The notes beneath the pieces were generated by a model. It was not told the origin of the DNA. It searched no databases and saw nothing but the letters and a program-made list of their open reading frames with translations. Source: Anaerolineales bacterium UBA6663 (GTDB lineage Bacteria; Chloroflexota; Anaerolineae; Anaerolineales; UBA6663). Taken from it: 25,061 bases of DNA. The stretch spans positions 4,914 through 29,974 of the forward strand of contig DKKP01000370.1 of NCBI GenBank assembly GCA_002455335.1, given 5' to 3'. Positions 8,601 through 15,848 of the stretch are shown piece by piece (the first letter of the stretch is position 1; each line of letters begins with the position of its first letter). The translations under genes were made by a program, and so were the position numbers.

Positions 8601-11600
8601 GTTCGTTGCGGTCGAGGCCCGGCCGGCGCAGCCTGAGATCACGGGGTATGGCCTGAGCACGCATTGGGAAACGCCGTTATTGGGCTTCAGCGGTTACTGC
8701 TGGATGGCGCGGACGTCGCTCAAGGCCCTGGACGCGGCCGGCGCGGCAGTGCAGGTGACGCCGACGATCAGCGAGGGCAAGTTCATCCAGCAGATCGGGC
8801 CCGACGAGCGGGCATACTGGCGGCGTCTGATCAGTCGGCCGGCGGAGCCGGGCGTGTATGTGACTTTCGCCCAGCCCGTCATGCCGAACAGCGAGACCGA
8901 TGTGTATGCGGTCCAGCGCGCGAACAACCCCGGGCATCGCGCCTATGTCGGGTTCACGATGTTCGAGACCGATCGCATCCCCGATTCCTGGGTGCGCCCG
9001 TTGAACGACATGGACGAGGTCTGGGTGCCGAGTGAGTTCAATCGCCGCACCTTCGCCAACTCGGGCGTCGACGCAGGCAAGATCTTCGTCACACCCTCCG
9101 GGCTTGACACCGAGCTCTACCGGCCGGGGCAACAGGAGCCCTGGCCGATCCCGGAGAAACGCGGTTTCGCCTTTCTCTCGGTCTTCGACTGGACCTATCG
9201 CAAGGGTTGGGACATCTTGCTCAATGCCTACCTTCGCGCGTTCAAGCCCGGTGACGACGTGTCGCTCGTCATCCGCACGTATCGCGGCGGCGAGAGCCAG
9301 TCGAGCATTCGGGCGCGGGTCGAGGCGCATCTGCGCTCACAGGGGCGCTCATGGGCGACCAGCCCGCACATCATCCTGCTCGAACAACACGTGCCCGCCT
9401 CCCAGTTGCCGGCGCTGTACGAGGCTTGCGATGCCTTTGTGCTCCCGAGCCGCGGCGAGGGATGGGGCATCCCGTTCATGGAGGCGATGGCGCTCGAGCG
9501 CGCGGTCATCGGCCCGAATTGGGGCGGCAGCCTCGCGTTCATGCGGCCCGAGCACACGTATCTGCTCCCGGTCGAGGAGGTCGAGGTCGCCGAGCCCGGC
9601 TGGAACGACGCCGGCGCGACGTTCTTCTTCAAGGGGCACCGTTGGGGCGAGCCCTCGACCGAGGCGCTGACGCAGGTGCTGCGCACCGTGGCGAACGATC
9701 CGACGACAACGCGCGCCAAGGGTCGTGCGGCACGCGCCTTCATCGAGCGCGAATTCAACACGACGCGCCCCGCACGGGCGATGCTCGAACGGCTGCGCGC
9801 ACTGCATGAAGCGGCGCCGGCCTGGCGAGTCGGGCTGCCGGCGCAGACGAGCGCGCCGCGTCCCACGCGCCAGCCGCGAACCGTTTCACGGCGCCAGGGG
9901 CGCAAGGGCGAGCCGTTGCGTATCTTGTTCGTCAACCGGCCGAACGCGCTGACCACGCCCGGCGGCGACACCACACACATGCTGCGCCTCAAGGCAGGCC
10001 TTGAAGCGCTCGGCCATACCGTCGATCTCGACTGCACGCTGACCCCTGACCCCGACGGCTACGACCTGGTCAACGTCTTCAATCTGCTCCTCCCGGATAT
10101 CACCCGGCGCCAGGTCGCGGCCTTGCGCGCTGCGACCGAGGCGCCGATCGTCCTGACGCCTTTCTATTGGGACGTGAGCGAGAGTCTGTGGGGCGAGCGC
10201 GTCACGGCCGAGGCGCTCAAGGTCGTCGAAAACGAAGATGAGCTTCAGGCGGCATTGCTTGGGATCGCCAGCGGGTTATTGCCTGCCGGTCGGTTCACGC
10301 GGCACGGGCGCAACCGCCACCATGTCGACTACGAAAGCCAGCAGCGATCCGTGCTCGACTACGTCGATGCGGTCATCCCGATCAGCGAGCGCGAGCGTGA
10401 ACACCTCGCGCGATCCTTCTCAAACGCGCCAATGGCTTTCGTCGTGCCCACGGGCGTCGATCTTGGCGCGTCGGCGCCGCCGGATGCGTTCATCGAGGCC
10501 CACGGGGTGCGTGACTTCGTCCTTGTCACGGGTCGGGTCGAGCCGCGCAAGAACCAGCTGATGTTGCTGTTGGCGCTGCGCGACACAGACCTGCCTGTGG
10601 TGGTGGCCGGCGCTCACGTGAACCCCGACTATCTGGCGCTGTGTCGACGCTTTGCGCCAAAGAACACGATCTTTACCGGTCGACTCGATGCCGAAATGCT
10701 CGCCTCGGCCCGCGGCGCGGCGCGTGTGCACGCGCTGCCGAGCTGGTGGGAGTGCGCGGGGATCTCGAGCCTCGAGGCTGCGCTTTCAGGGTGCAACGTT
10801 GTGATGGGCGATCGCGCTGCCGAGCCCGAGTACTTCGGCACGGGAGCCTACTACTGCGATCCGGCCGATGTCGCATCGATCAGGGCCGCTGTGCTGGATG
10901 CGTATCACCGCCACGGTGAAGATTCGACCAGACGCGCGGAGCTTCAAACCCTGATCCGTCAGCGCAACGACTGGGCCGCGATTGCTCGCCAAACGGAGGA
11001 GGCTTGTCGAGCGGTGTGTGGCACACGCCAGCGCCCCAGCCTCGCGCCGGCGCGGCGCGAGATGGCTCGGGCCCTAGACTTCAGCTACCGCGACGATCCG
11101 CAGGGCGTCCTTGACACCCTGGCGACGCGGCTAGGGACCGGCCCGCACACCGCGCAGTTGTTGACCGTGGCGGGCGATGCGCTTGTCGCCGGCCGCAACT
11201 TGCCCTTGGCGCTGACCGCATTCGATCGGGCGATCGCGCTCAATCCGGAGGATGGCACGCTTCACCGCCGCATCGGTTGCACATTGCTGGCGCAACACAA
11301 GCGCGCTGATGCTGAGCCGTACCTGACGCGCGCGATCGAGCTTAACCCCGACGACAGCCTGGCGCGCTACTGGCTGGCTCAGCTCTGGCGCGATCAGGGC
11401 CGGTGGGTCGACGCCATCGAGGTGCTTGTCGAAATGCTCAATGAAGAGCCAAACAGCCCCGGCGTGTTAATGGCGCTCGGTGATTGCCATGTGACAGGCG
11501 GCAACGTCGCGCAGGCGCGCACGCTTTACGAGACGGCGCTCCGACACAACCCCGGGCTTGTCGAGGCCGCGCAACGGCTGCTGGCGATCTCGGAAGGCGG

Positions 11601-11847
11601 TGCTTCGCCGAAGCGCAGGCCCGCTCGATCGCAGTCCGCCGAGGTTTTGGAGCGCCTGCTCGAGGCGGAAGATGTATCGCAGGCCCTGCTCGATGCTGCG
11701 CGCCTGGGGCACCTGGACCCCGAGGTGCTGGCCCTCGTGCAACAGGAGATCCAGAACGCTCGGGCCGCGGGCGAGCCAGAACTGGCTGAGGGCCTGGTGG
11801 CCCTGGCCGAGGCCATTACCGACCTGCTCGCCGTCCCCCAGACGTAG
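5641..11847 (+). CDS. Giant multi-domain glycan assembly protein: methyltransferase-GT4-GT2-GT4-GT4-TPR
   Basis: One uninterrupted 2068-codon reading frame with at least five catalytic domains. (a) SAM-dependent methyltransferase, about 15-220, motif I LEIGFGAG (62-69), later FFDVVYMRHVLEH (124-136). (b) GT4, about 234-626, with EX7E Glu531/Glu539. (c) GT2, about 634-877, DND at 725-727 and HEDDDYC at 808-814. (d) GT4, about 1000-1398, Glu1273/Glu1281 in EGWGIPFME. (e) GT4, about 1424-1795, Glu1704/Glu1712. (f) TPR repeats, about 1807-1985. A helical module lies between c and d (about 890-985) and another at the C-terminus (about 1996-2066). The catalytic motifs look intact. The likely role is stepwise building and methylation of a surface glycan or glycoprotein; substrates are unknown. 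The frame stays open upstream to 5191, but that part overlaps the preceding gene and is a shadow. ATG 5641 is chosen; ATG 5659 is an alternative. Neither has a strong ribosome binding site. Confidence 0.93.
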   Translation: MEPVVDMNNHFNWDKLMADRKVEDFLASDDLWGDHQDMDTPGRRVWRDYLRARLGQGGVRLLEIGFGAGIDYRGLEREGLVDHPGLEYYGADVTRKFVAHAQRHYSHMKPHLIDGYRLPFPDGFFDVVYMRHVLEHQTHYDALLAEMLRVSRGEVFVIFFIPLSDAPDDRITFDGTWYNNEYSRLRFDQFVASHGYVGEEIARFHFDTGYADDQLMILRRNPVLETNPTHSGRPLTIAFGTQHWPAPGQPTEGIGAYVVTVARGFAARGHRVHVLTCAHPGQPANWVDEGVQIHAIGLPGPNAKDPSSVRAYSRAVVDGLAALDAVEPIDVIEFQEWAAEGWAFVPRPGQLFVVRTQTPSWVIRDFEYADGNPTELQIDELERWALERADLVTAPSRLGARRLSERWSVDSEAARVIPNAIDAKRFTPADAPQRPASPIVLCVNRYSPLKGAEEFVRAAAIVHEAFPEARFRMLGRDADWQGEPASQYLRNLARQLGLPDGALEIPGPVTREALPAEYAAAEVCVNPSLYENVSHTALEALACGRPTVMTSGQGNAEYVTDGDDALVVPPGDVATLAAAIQTLLGDADLRDRMGAAARSTVERSLSSDVVVAQIENAYRAGLMSIASRRPLPPAKLYVGILTRNALEYTQRCLASLAAHTPVPHHIFILDNASTDATPEWLGALKAPQIHVTLSDVNHGVPGGRNRLLKTILPHLAADGLVVFLDNDVEVHEGWHTPFIDLFAAQPEVGVAGAHGHPFVVTDEGRELLPAPEVGPTPVDVVTGFCFWVRGAVARSIGLFDERLGRFWHEDDDYCVRALAAGWEVYAIPGAPLTHHEHKSGVAQPTVIAQGGSPDNQRYLADKWRRLGYVDAQGYVVRRSGRAAGAPSGSGHDAAAEQVACDRIGAMLGRPSLTRDELDRAVGFFQMLLAAPDLLAFAQEQVAELTPEFMALLTLNLEQARGDGNLDLAEGLEALQIELAALARHRDEFVAVEARPAQPEITGYGLSTHWETPLLGFSGYCWMARTSLKALDAAGAAVQVTPTISEGKFIQQIGPDERAYWRRLISRPAEPGVYVTFAQPVMPNSETDVYAVQRANNPGHRAYVGFTMFETDRIPDSWVRPLNDMDEVWVPSEFNRRTFANSGVDAGKIFVTPSGLDTELYRPGQQEPWPIPEKRGFAFLSVFDWTYRKGWDILLNAYLRAFKPGDDVSLVIRTYRGGESQSSIRARVEAHLRSQGRSWATSPHIILLEQHVPASQLPALYEACDAFVLPSRGEGWGIPFMEAMALERAVIGPNWGGSLAFMRPEHTYLLPVEEVEVAEPGWNDAGATFFFKGHRWGEPSTEALTQVLRTVANDPTTTRAKGRAARAFIEREFNTTRPARAMLERLRALHEAAPAWRVGLPAQTSAPRPTRQPRTVSRRQGRKGEPLRILFVNRPNALTTPGGDTTHMLRLKAGLEALGHTVDLDCTLTPDPDGYDLVNVFNLLLPDITRRQVAALRAATEAPIVLTPFYWDVSESLWGERVTAEALKVVENEDELQAALLGIASGLLPAGRFTRHGRNRHHVDYESQQRSVLDYVDAVIPISEREREHLARSFSNAPMAFVVPTGVDLGASAPPDAFIEAHGVRDFVLVTGRVEPRKNQLMLLLALRDTDLPVVVAGAHVNPDYLALCRRFAPKNTIFTGRLDAEMLASARGAARVHALPSWWECAGISSLEAALSGCNVVMGDRAAEPEYFGTGAYYCDPADVASIRAAVLDAYHRHGEDSTRRAELQTLIRQRNDWAAIARQTEEACRAVCGTRQRPSLAPARREMARALDFSYRDDPQGVLDTLATRLGTGPHTAQLLTVAGDALVAGRNLPLALTAFDRAIALNPEDGTLHRRIGCTLLAQHKRADAEPYLTRAIELNPDDSLARYWLAQLWRDQGRWVDAIEVLVEMLNEEPNSPGVLMALGDCHVTGGNVAQARTLYETALRHNPGLVEAAQRLLAISEGGASPKRRPARSQSAEVLERLLEAEDVSQALLDAARLGHLDPEVLALVQQEIQNARAAGEPELAEGLVALAEAITDLLAVPQT

Positions 11848-11858
11848 GAGACGTCCCA

Positions 11859-11900
11859 ATGACGAAGGACGAAGGTTGAGCCACCTTCGTCCTTCGTCAT
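11859..11900. terminator. Perfect 18-bp hairpin between convergent genes (probable bidirectional terminator)
   Basis: The left arm 11859-11876 (ATGACGAAGGACGAAGGT) is perfectly complementary to the right arm 11883-11900, with a 6-nt loop TGAGCC. Each arm contains the heptamer GACGAAG (or its complement) twice in tandem. It lies 12 bp after the giant glycosyltransferase gene and 21 bp before the stop of the convergent aminotransferase, with no clear T-tract on either side. Confidence 0.75.
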
Positions 11901-11921
11901 CCTTACTTCGGCCGACTGCAA

Positions 11922-13274
11922 CTAGCCGAGGCCGGTCTCTTTCTCAGCCAACGTCACGCAATGCTCGAAGACCGCTAGCGCCTCATCCATCTCGTCGCGG
12001 CTGACCGAGAGCGGGGGCGTTAGCCGGATCGTGTTGCGCCCGCACCCGAGCAGCAGCAGCCCGTGCTCGAAACCGTGGTGGACAACCAGGTTGCGCACGT
12101 CCGGGCCGCGCTCCTTGGTGTCCTTGTCCTTGACGAACTCGACGCCGATCATCAGGCCCTTGCCACGCACCTGGCCGATCGATGGGTGGCGCACCGCCAT
12201 CTCCTCGAGGATATCGAGCGCATAGCGGCCGACATCGTGCGCGTTCTGCATCAGGCCCTCTTCGAGCAGCGCGATCGTCTCGAGCGCGGCCGAGCAGGAG
12301 AGTGGGTTGCCGCCGTACGTGTTGCCGTGCGCGCCGGCCGGCCACGTCATCACGCTCTTGCGCGCGATCAATGCGCCGAGCGGCATGCCCGAGGCGATGC
12401 CCTTGGCCGAGCAAACCATGTCGGGCTCGACGCCCCAGTGCTGGATCGCCCACCACTTGCCCGTGCGGCCCATGCCGCTCTGTACCTCGTCGACGATCAG
12501 CAGGATGCCGTGTTTGTCGCACAACTCACGGAGCCTCGGATAGAACGAATCCGGCGGAATGACGTAGCCGCCTTCGCCCTGGATCGGCTCGACCAGCACC
12601 GCCGCGACTTCTTCGGCCGGGGTCTCGTAGGTGAAGATCACGTTCTCGATGTAATTGACCACGGCATGGCCGTAGTCTTCGCGCGAGGCGTCGAACTGCA
12701 GGCGCGGCCGGTAGGTGTTCGGGAAGGGCACGAGGGTTACGCCCGGCATGGCCTGGTTGAACCCGCGCCGCTGGACGGCCTTCGACGACGTAAAGGCCAG
12801 AGCGCCCATTGTCCGACCATGAAACCCGCCGTGGAAGCCGATGAAGCGCGAGCGCCCGGTGTGAAAGCGGGCCAGCTTGATCGCGGCCTCGACCGCCTCG
12901 GCGCCCGAGTTGGTCATGAACGAGAGCGCATCCTCTTTGAATGGCGCGATCGCATCGAGTTTCTCGCCGAGTTGCACCCACTTCTCATGATAGAAGTCCG
13001 ACGAGATGTGCAAGAATTTCTCGGCCTGCTCCTGCACCGCGCGAACCACACGCGGGTGACTGTGCCCGGTCGAACAGACGGCGATGCCGGCCGCGAAATC
13101 GAGATAGCGATTCCCGTCGACGTCCCAGACCTCGGTGCCCTTGCCGTGATCCATCACGAAGGGATAGTCGCGTGGATACGAATGCGAGATGAACTTGCGA
13201 TCGCGCTCGTAGATCTCCTGAGCGCGCGGACCGGGTGTGTTAAGTCGGGTGAGGGGGATGGCTGGGCCTGTCAT
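11922..13274 (-). CDS. Class III PLP-dependent aminotransferase (acetylornithine/GABA aminotransferase family)
   Basis: A 450-residue cytoplasmic fold-type I PLP enzyme. Visible landmarks: NSGAEAVEAAIKLAR (about 122-136) for phosphate binding, FHGGFHGRT (147-155), EPIQGEGG (229-236), Asp262 in VDEVQSGMGRTG for the pyridine nitrogen, the Schiff-base Lys291 in CSAKGIASG, and TYGGNPLSC (319-327). Its overall style, with a long N-terminus and the GRNTIRLTPPLS C-terminal motif, is that of the broad family containing archaeal ornithine aminotransferase and alanine/serine racemase homologues, so it may be a GABA, ornithine or other omega-aminotransferase, or an amino-acid racemase. Start ATG with GGAG 8 nt upstream. 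It is divergent from rocD, with 336 bp between, and convergent with the glycosyltransferase gene. Confidence 0.92.
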   Translation of the reverse strand: MTGPAIPLTRLNTPGPRAQEIYERDRKFISHSYPRDYPFVMDHGKGTEVWDVDGNRYLDFAAGIAVCSTGHSHPRVVRAVQEQAEKFLHISSDFYHEKWVQLGEKLDAIAPFKEDALSFMTNSGAEAVEAAIKLARFHTGRSRFIGFHGGFHGRTMGALAFTSSKAVQRRGFNQAMPGVTLVPFPNTYRPRLQFDASREDYGHAVVNYIENVIFTYETPAEEVAAVLVEPIQGEGGYVIPPDSFYPRLRELCDKHGILLIVDEVQSGMGRTGKWWAIQHWGVEPDMVCSAKGIASGMPLGALIARKSVMTWPAGAHGNTYGGNPLSCSAALETIALLEEGLMQNAHDVGRYALDILEEMAVRHPSIGQVRGKGLMIGVEFVKDKDTKERGPDVRNLVVHHGFEHGLLLLGCGRNTIRLTPPLSVSRDEMDEALAVFEHCVTLAEKETGLG

Positions 13275-13610
13275 ACGAGAGCTCCACAGATGACGTCAGT
13301 TGGATCACGACGAAGGATGAACGATTGCGAACGACGCGCGGCGACACCCGGTCGCCGCCATCGGCTCACTCATCCGCCGTGTGCCACTTCATCTGCGGAC
13401 CCTGACCACGCGTGGGCCGCCGGCCGGCATGGTGACCGGCGTTGCGCTCACGATGGTTTCCAATGAGCTCAGTCATTACTCCATTGTACCCAAATCGTGC
13501 GAATCCCAACTCGGCCCGTAGTCTGGACGAAAGTGCGCTAAACTCCCCATGCTTTAGTAACCCATTTGGGTGGGTCGTCGGTTGCCACGACCCGCACCTC
13601 AGGAGGTTGG
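13275..13610. promoter_or_regulatory. 336-bp divergent control region between two aminotransferase genes
   Basis: No credible gene lies here. On the minus strand TTGGGA (13509-13504), a short 15-nt spacer and TACAAT (13488-13483) form a candidate promoter giving the aminotransferase a leader of about 200 nt. That leader can fold: 13338-13344 pairs with 13352-13358 (7 bp, 7-nt loop), and CCACGCGTGG near 13407 is palindromic. On the plus strand TAAACT (13539-13544) is a candidate -10 for rocD, without a good -35. A degenerate heptad, GACGAAG-GATGAAC (13309-13322), echoes the hairpin at 11859-11900. Confidence 0.45.
13570..13595 (+). promoter_or_regulatory. Hairpin in the rocD 5' leader just before the ribosome binding site
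   Basis: GGGTCGT (13572-13578) pairs with ACGACCC (13587-13593) across an 8-nt loop, and can extend by a G-U and a G-C pair. It ends 5-8 nt before the strong AGGAGG (13601-13606) of rocD. It could modulate translation, or it could be incidental structure in GC-rich DNA. Confidence 0.35.
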
Positions 13611-14813
13611 ATGCACGCCACAGACTTCGTCGAGCTCGAAGAGGCTTACGGCGCCCACAACTACCATCCGCTCGATGTGGTGATCGACCGCGCCGAAGGC
13701 GTTTGGGTCTGGGATGTGGAGGGGCGCCGCTATCTCGATATGCTCTCGGCCTATTCCGCGCTGAATCAGGGCCACCGCCATCCGGCGATCATCCAGGCGT
13801 TGCTCGACCAGGCCGGCCGCGTGACCCTGACCTCGCGCGCGTTCCGCAATGATCAACTCGGCCTGCTTTACCAGGAACTTAATGCCCTGACGGGCTATGA
13901 CCTGGCGCTGCCGATGAACACCGGGGCCGAGGCCGTCGAGACCGCGATCAAGCTGGCCCGCAAGTGGGGCTATGAGGTCAAGGGCATCCCGCGCCACGAG
14001 GCCGAGATCATCGTCGCGAGCGGCAACTTCCACGGGCGCACGGTGTCGATTGTTTCGTTCTCCACCGAACCCCAGTATCGCGATGACTTCGGGCCGTTTA
14101 CGCCCGGGTTCACAGTCGTTCCTTACGGCGACGCGGCAGCGCTCGAGGCCGCCATCACGCCCCACACCTGTGCCGTGCTGCTCGAGCCGATCCAGGGCGA
14201 AGCCGGCGTCGTGGTGCCGCCTGCAGGCTATCTCCAGACCGTTCGCGAGATCACCCAGCAGCGGCAGGTCCTGTTCATGGCGGATGAGATCCAGACCGGC
14301 CTTGGCCGAACCGGGCGGTTGTTCTGCTGCGATCACGAGGGTGTCCGACCGGATGTCATGATCCTTGGCAAGGCGCTTGGCGGTGGGGTCTATCCGGTGT
14401 CGGCCGTGCTGGCAGATCGGCCGGTGTTGGGCCTGTTTCGCCCGGGCGATCATGGGTCGACGTTTGGCGGCAACCCGCTGGGCGCCGCAGTCGCACGGGC
14501 CGCGCTGCGCGTGTTGCGCGACGAGCGATTGGCCGAGAACGCGCTCAGCGAGGGCGAGTATTTCCAGGAGCGCCTGGCCGAGATCCCAAGCCGGCACGTC
14601 AGTGAGGTTCGGGGCAAGGGCCTGCTCATCGGCGTCGAGCTCAAGCCGGAGGCGGGTGGCGCGCGCCGCTTCTGCGAGGCGCTTCGCCAACGCGGCGTGT
14701 TGTGCAAAGAGACGCATCAACACGTCATACGGTTTGCGCCGCCGCTCATCGTCGATCGGCCGACGCTCGATGGCGTCCTGCCGCTGATCGCCGAGGTGCT
14801 GGCGTTGCCCTGA
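13611..14813 (+). CDS. rocD: Ornithine--oxo-acid transaminase (ornithine delta-aminotransferase)
   Basis: A 400-residue cytoplasmic PLP enzyme that converts ornithine and 2-oxoglutarate to glutamate-5-semialdehyde and glutamate, linking arginine/ornithine to proline. The N-terminal [12 protein letters not shown] (13-24) is the ornithine aminotransferase signature that separates it from acetylornithine aminotransferase. Other landmarks are [18 protein letters not shown] (103-120), FHGRTVS (140-146), EPIQGEAGV (192-200), Asp225 in [12 protein letters not shown], the Schiff-base Lys254 in ILGKALGGG and TFGGNPLG (284-291). Length and motifs are full and intact. The start is ATG 13611, with a textbook AGGAGG 4 nt upstream; an earlier in-frame ATG at 13566 would place the ribosome binding site inside the gene. 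The neighbouring divergent aminotransferase is a distant paralogue. Confidence 0.95.
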   Translation: MHATDFVELEEAYGAHNYHPLDVVIDRAEGVWVWDVEGRRYLDMLSAYSALNQGHRHPAIIQALLDQAGRVTLTSRAFRNDQLGLLYQELNALTGYDLALPMNTGAEAVETAIKLARKWGYEVKGIPRHEAEIIVASGNFHGRTVSIVSFSTEPQYRDDFGPFTPGFTVVPYGDAAALEAAITPHTCAVLLEPIQGEAGVVVPPAGYLQTVREITQQRQVLFMADEIQTGLGRTGRLFCCDHEGVRPDVMILGKALGGGVYPVSAVLADRPVLGLFRPGDHGSTFGGNPLGAAVARAALRVLRDERLAENALSEGEYFQERLAEIPSRHVSEVRGKGLLIGVELKPEAGGARRFCEALRQRGVLCKETHQHVIRFAPPLIVDRPTLDGVLPLIAEVLALP

Positions 14814-14850
14814 CCTGCCAGGTTCGGCTCCGCCGCAGCCCGGGTTGACG

Positions 14851-14856
14851 TACAAT
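14851..14856 (+). promoter_or_regulatory. Candidate -10 box upstream of the alpha/beta hydrolase
   Basis: TACAAT lies 48 nt before the ATG at 14905. TTGACG directly abuts it on the left, so that hexamer cannot serve as the matching -35, and I see no good -35 at 16-18 nt. Offered only as a candidate. Confidence 0.3.
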
Positions 14857-14904
14857 GCGCGCGCCGGGCGATGAAATGCGCGGCGCCAACCTCGGAGGAT
14901 ACCC

Positions 14905-15726
14905 ATGTCGTCTCGAACCCTGACCGTCAACGGGCAAACGATCGCGATCCGTGAAAGCAGCGGCGCCGGCCGGGCCGCGATCCTTGTACACGGGAATTCA
15001 TCGTCCGGTCGGACCTTCGAGCACCAGCTCGAGAGCAGCCTGGGTCAAACCTATCGGCTCGTGGCCCTCGATCTGCCCGGGCACGGCGACTCCGAGCCCG
15101 CGCACGACCCGCAGGTCGTCTACAGCCTCCCGGGTTATGCCGCGATCGTGCGCGGCGTGGCCGAGCAGCTCGGCCTGACCGACGCCGTCTTCGTCGGCTG
15201 GAGCCTGGGCGGCCATATCGTGCTCGAGGCGAGCGCGGGGTTGCCGCAGGCCGCCGGGTTCGCGATCTATGGCACGCCGCCGTTGGCGTTTCCGCCCGAC
15301 ATGGCGGCCGCCTTCCGGCCACATCCGGCGATGGCGGCTTCGTTCGCGGCAGAGTTGACCGAAGAGCAGATGGACGCCTATGTGACGGCGTTCTTCATGC
15401 CGGGCGTCAGCGCGCTCCCCGCCGGGTTCCGCGAAGACATCCGGCGCACCGATGGCCGGGCGCGCGCCGGGCTGGGTGCCAGCATCCGGCCAGACGGCTA
15501 TCTCGACGAGGTCCAAATCGTCGCCGCGCTCAAGAAACCGCTGGCGATCCTGCACGGCGAGCACGAGCAATTGGTCAGCCTACCGTATTTGCAGGGCGTC
15601 GCGGCGCCGACGCTGTGGCGCGGCGCCGTTCAGCTCATCGCCGACAGCGGCCATGCCCCGCACTGGGAGCAGCCTGCGGCATTCAACGCGCTCCTCGAAG
15701 CCTTTATCAAAGACTGCAGCGTCTAG
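14905..15726 (+). CDS. Alpha/beta hydrolase
   Basis: A 273-residue cytoplasmic alpha/beta hydrolase. The oxyanion strand is AILVHGNSSSG (25-35), followed by DLPGHGDS (56-63); the nucleophile is Ser100 in GWSLGG and the histidine is His250 in DSGHAPHWEQP. The third member of the triad is unusual: the position normally occupied by Asp in the GexD motif after the sixth strand holds Glu221 (LHGEHEQL, 216-223). Some family members do use Glu. The start ATG has GGAGGA 5 nt upstream. The substrate is unknown. Its position 91 bp after rocD allows either an own promoter or read-through; a hairpin terminator follows. Confidence 0.9.
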   Translation: MSSRTLTVNGQTIAIRESSGAGRAAILVHGNSSSGRTFEHQLESSLGQTYRLVALDLPGHGDSEPAHDPQVVYSLPGYAAIVRGVAEQLGLTDAVFVGWSLGGHIVLEASAGLPQAAGFAIYGTPPLAFPPDMAAAFRPHPAMAASFAAELTEEQMDAYVTAFFMPGVSALPAGFREDIRRTDGRARAGLGASIRPDGYLDEVQIVAALKKPLAILHGEHEQLVSLPYLQGVAAPTLWRGAVQLIADSGHAPHWEQPAAFNALLEAFIKDCSV

Positions 15727-15735
15727 CTGGCTCTG

Positions 15736-15780
15736 GTCGGGCCTGGCCGTGCGCCGTGTTGATCACGCGCCAGGCCCGAC
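15736..15780. terminator. Hairpin between convergent genes (probable bidirectional terminator)
   Basis: GTCGGGCCTGGC (15736-15747) is perfectly complementary to 15769-15780. The stem can continue with CGTG/CACG (15748-15751 with 15764-15767) past one bulged C. It lies 9 bp after the hydrolase stop and 68 bp before the end of the convergent membrane glycosyltransferase. No clear T-tract. Confidence 0.65.
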
Positions 15781-15848
15781 AATCCCACGGCACCCAACTC
15801 CTGGCCGTACGGGGCAAGCCATCGCGCTCGTGCACCTGCCCAGCACCC

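Noticed and set aside
13300..13440. T-box riboswitch upstream of the class III aminotransferase (GGGTG-TCGCCGCG and GTGGCACAC segments on the minus strand)
   Set aside because: Neither segment matches the T-box core: the UGGN bulge with ACCGCG is not intact, and I cannot identify Stem I. Kept only as a generic structured leader.
12063..13466. 467-codon open frame on the plus strand
   Set aside because: Antisense to the class III aminotransferase; no recognisable domain and shadow-like composition.
14845..14856. TTGACG-TACAAT as a complete promoter for the hydrolase
   Set aside because: The two hexamers are directly adjacent, with no spacer, so they cannot be a -35/-10 pair.
13599..14930. 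443-codon open frame on the minus strand
   Set aside because: Antisense to rocD; composition rich in Arg, Gly and Asp with no family resemblance.
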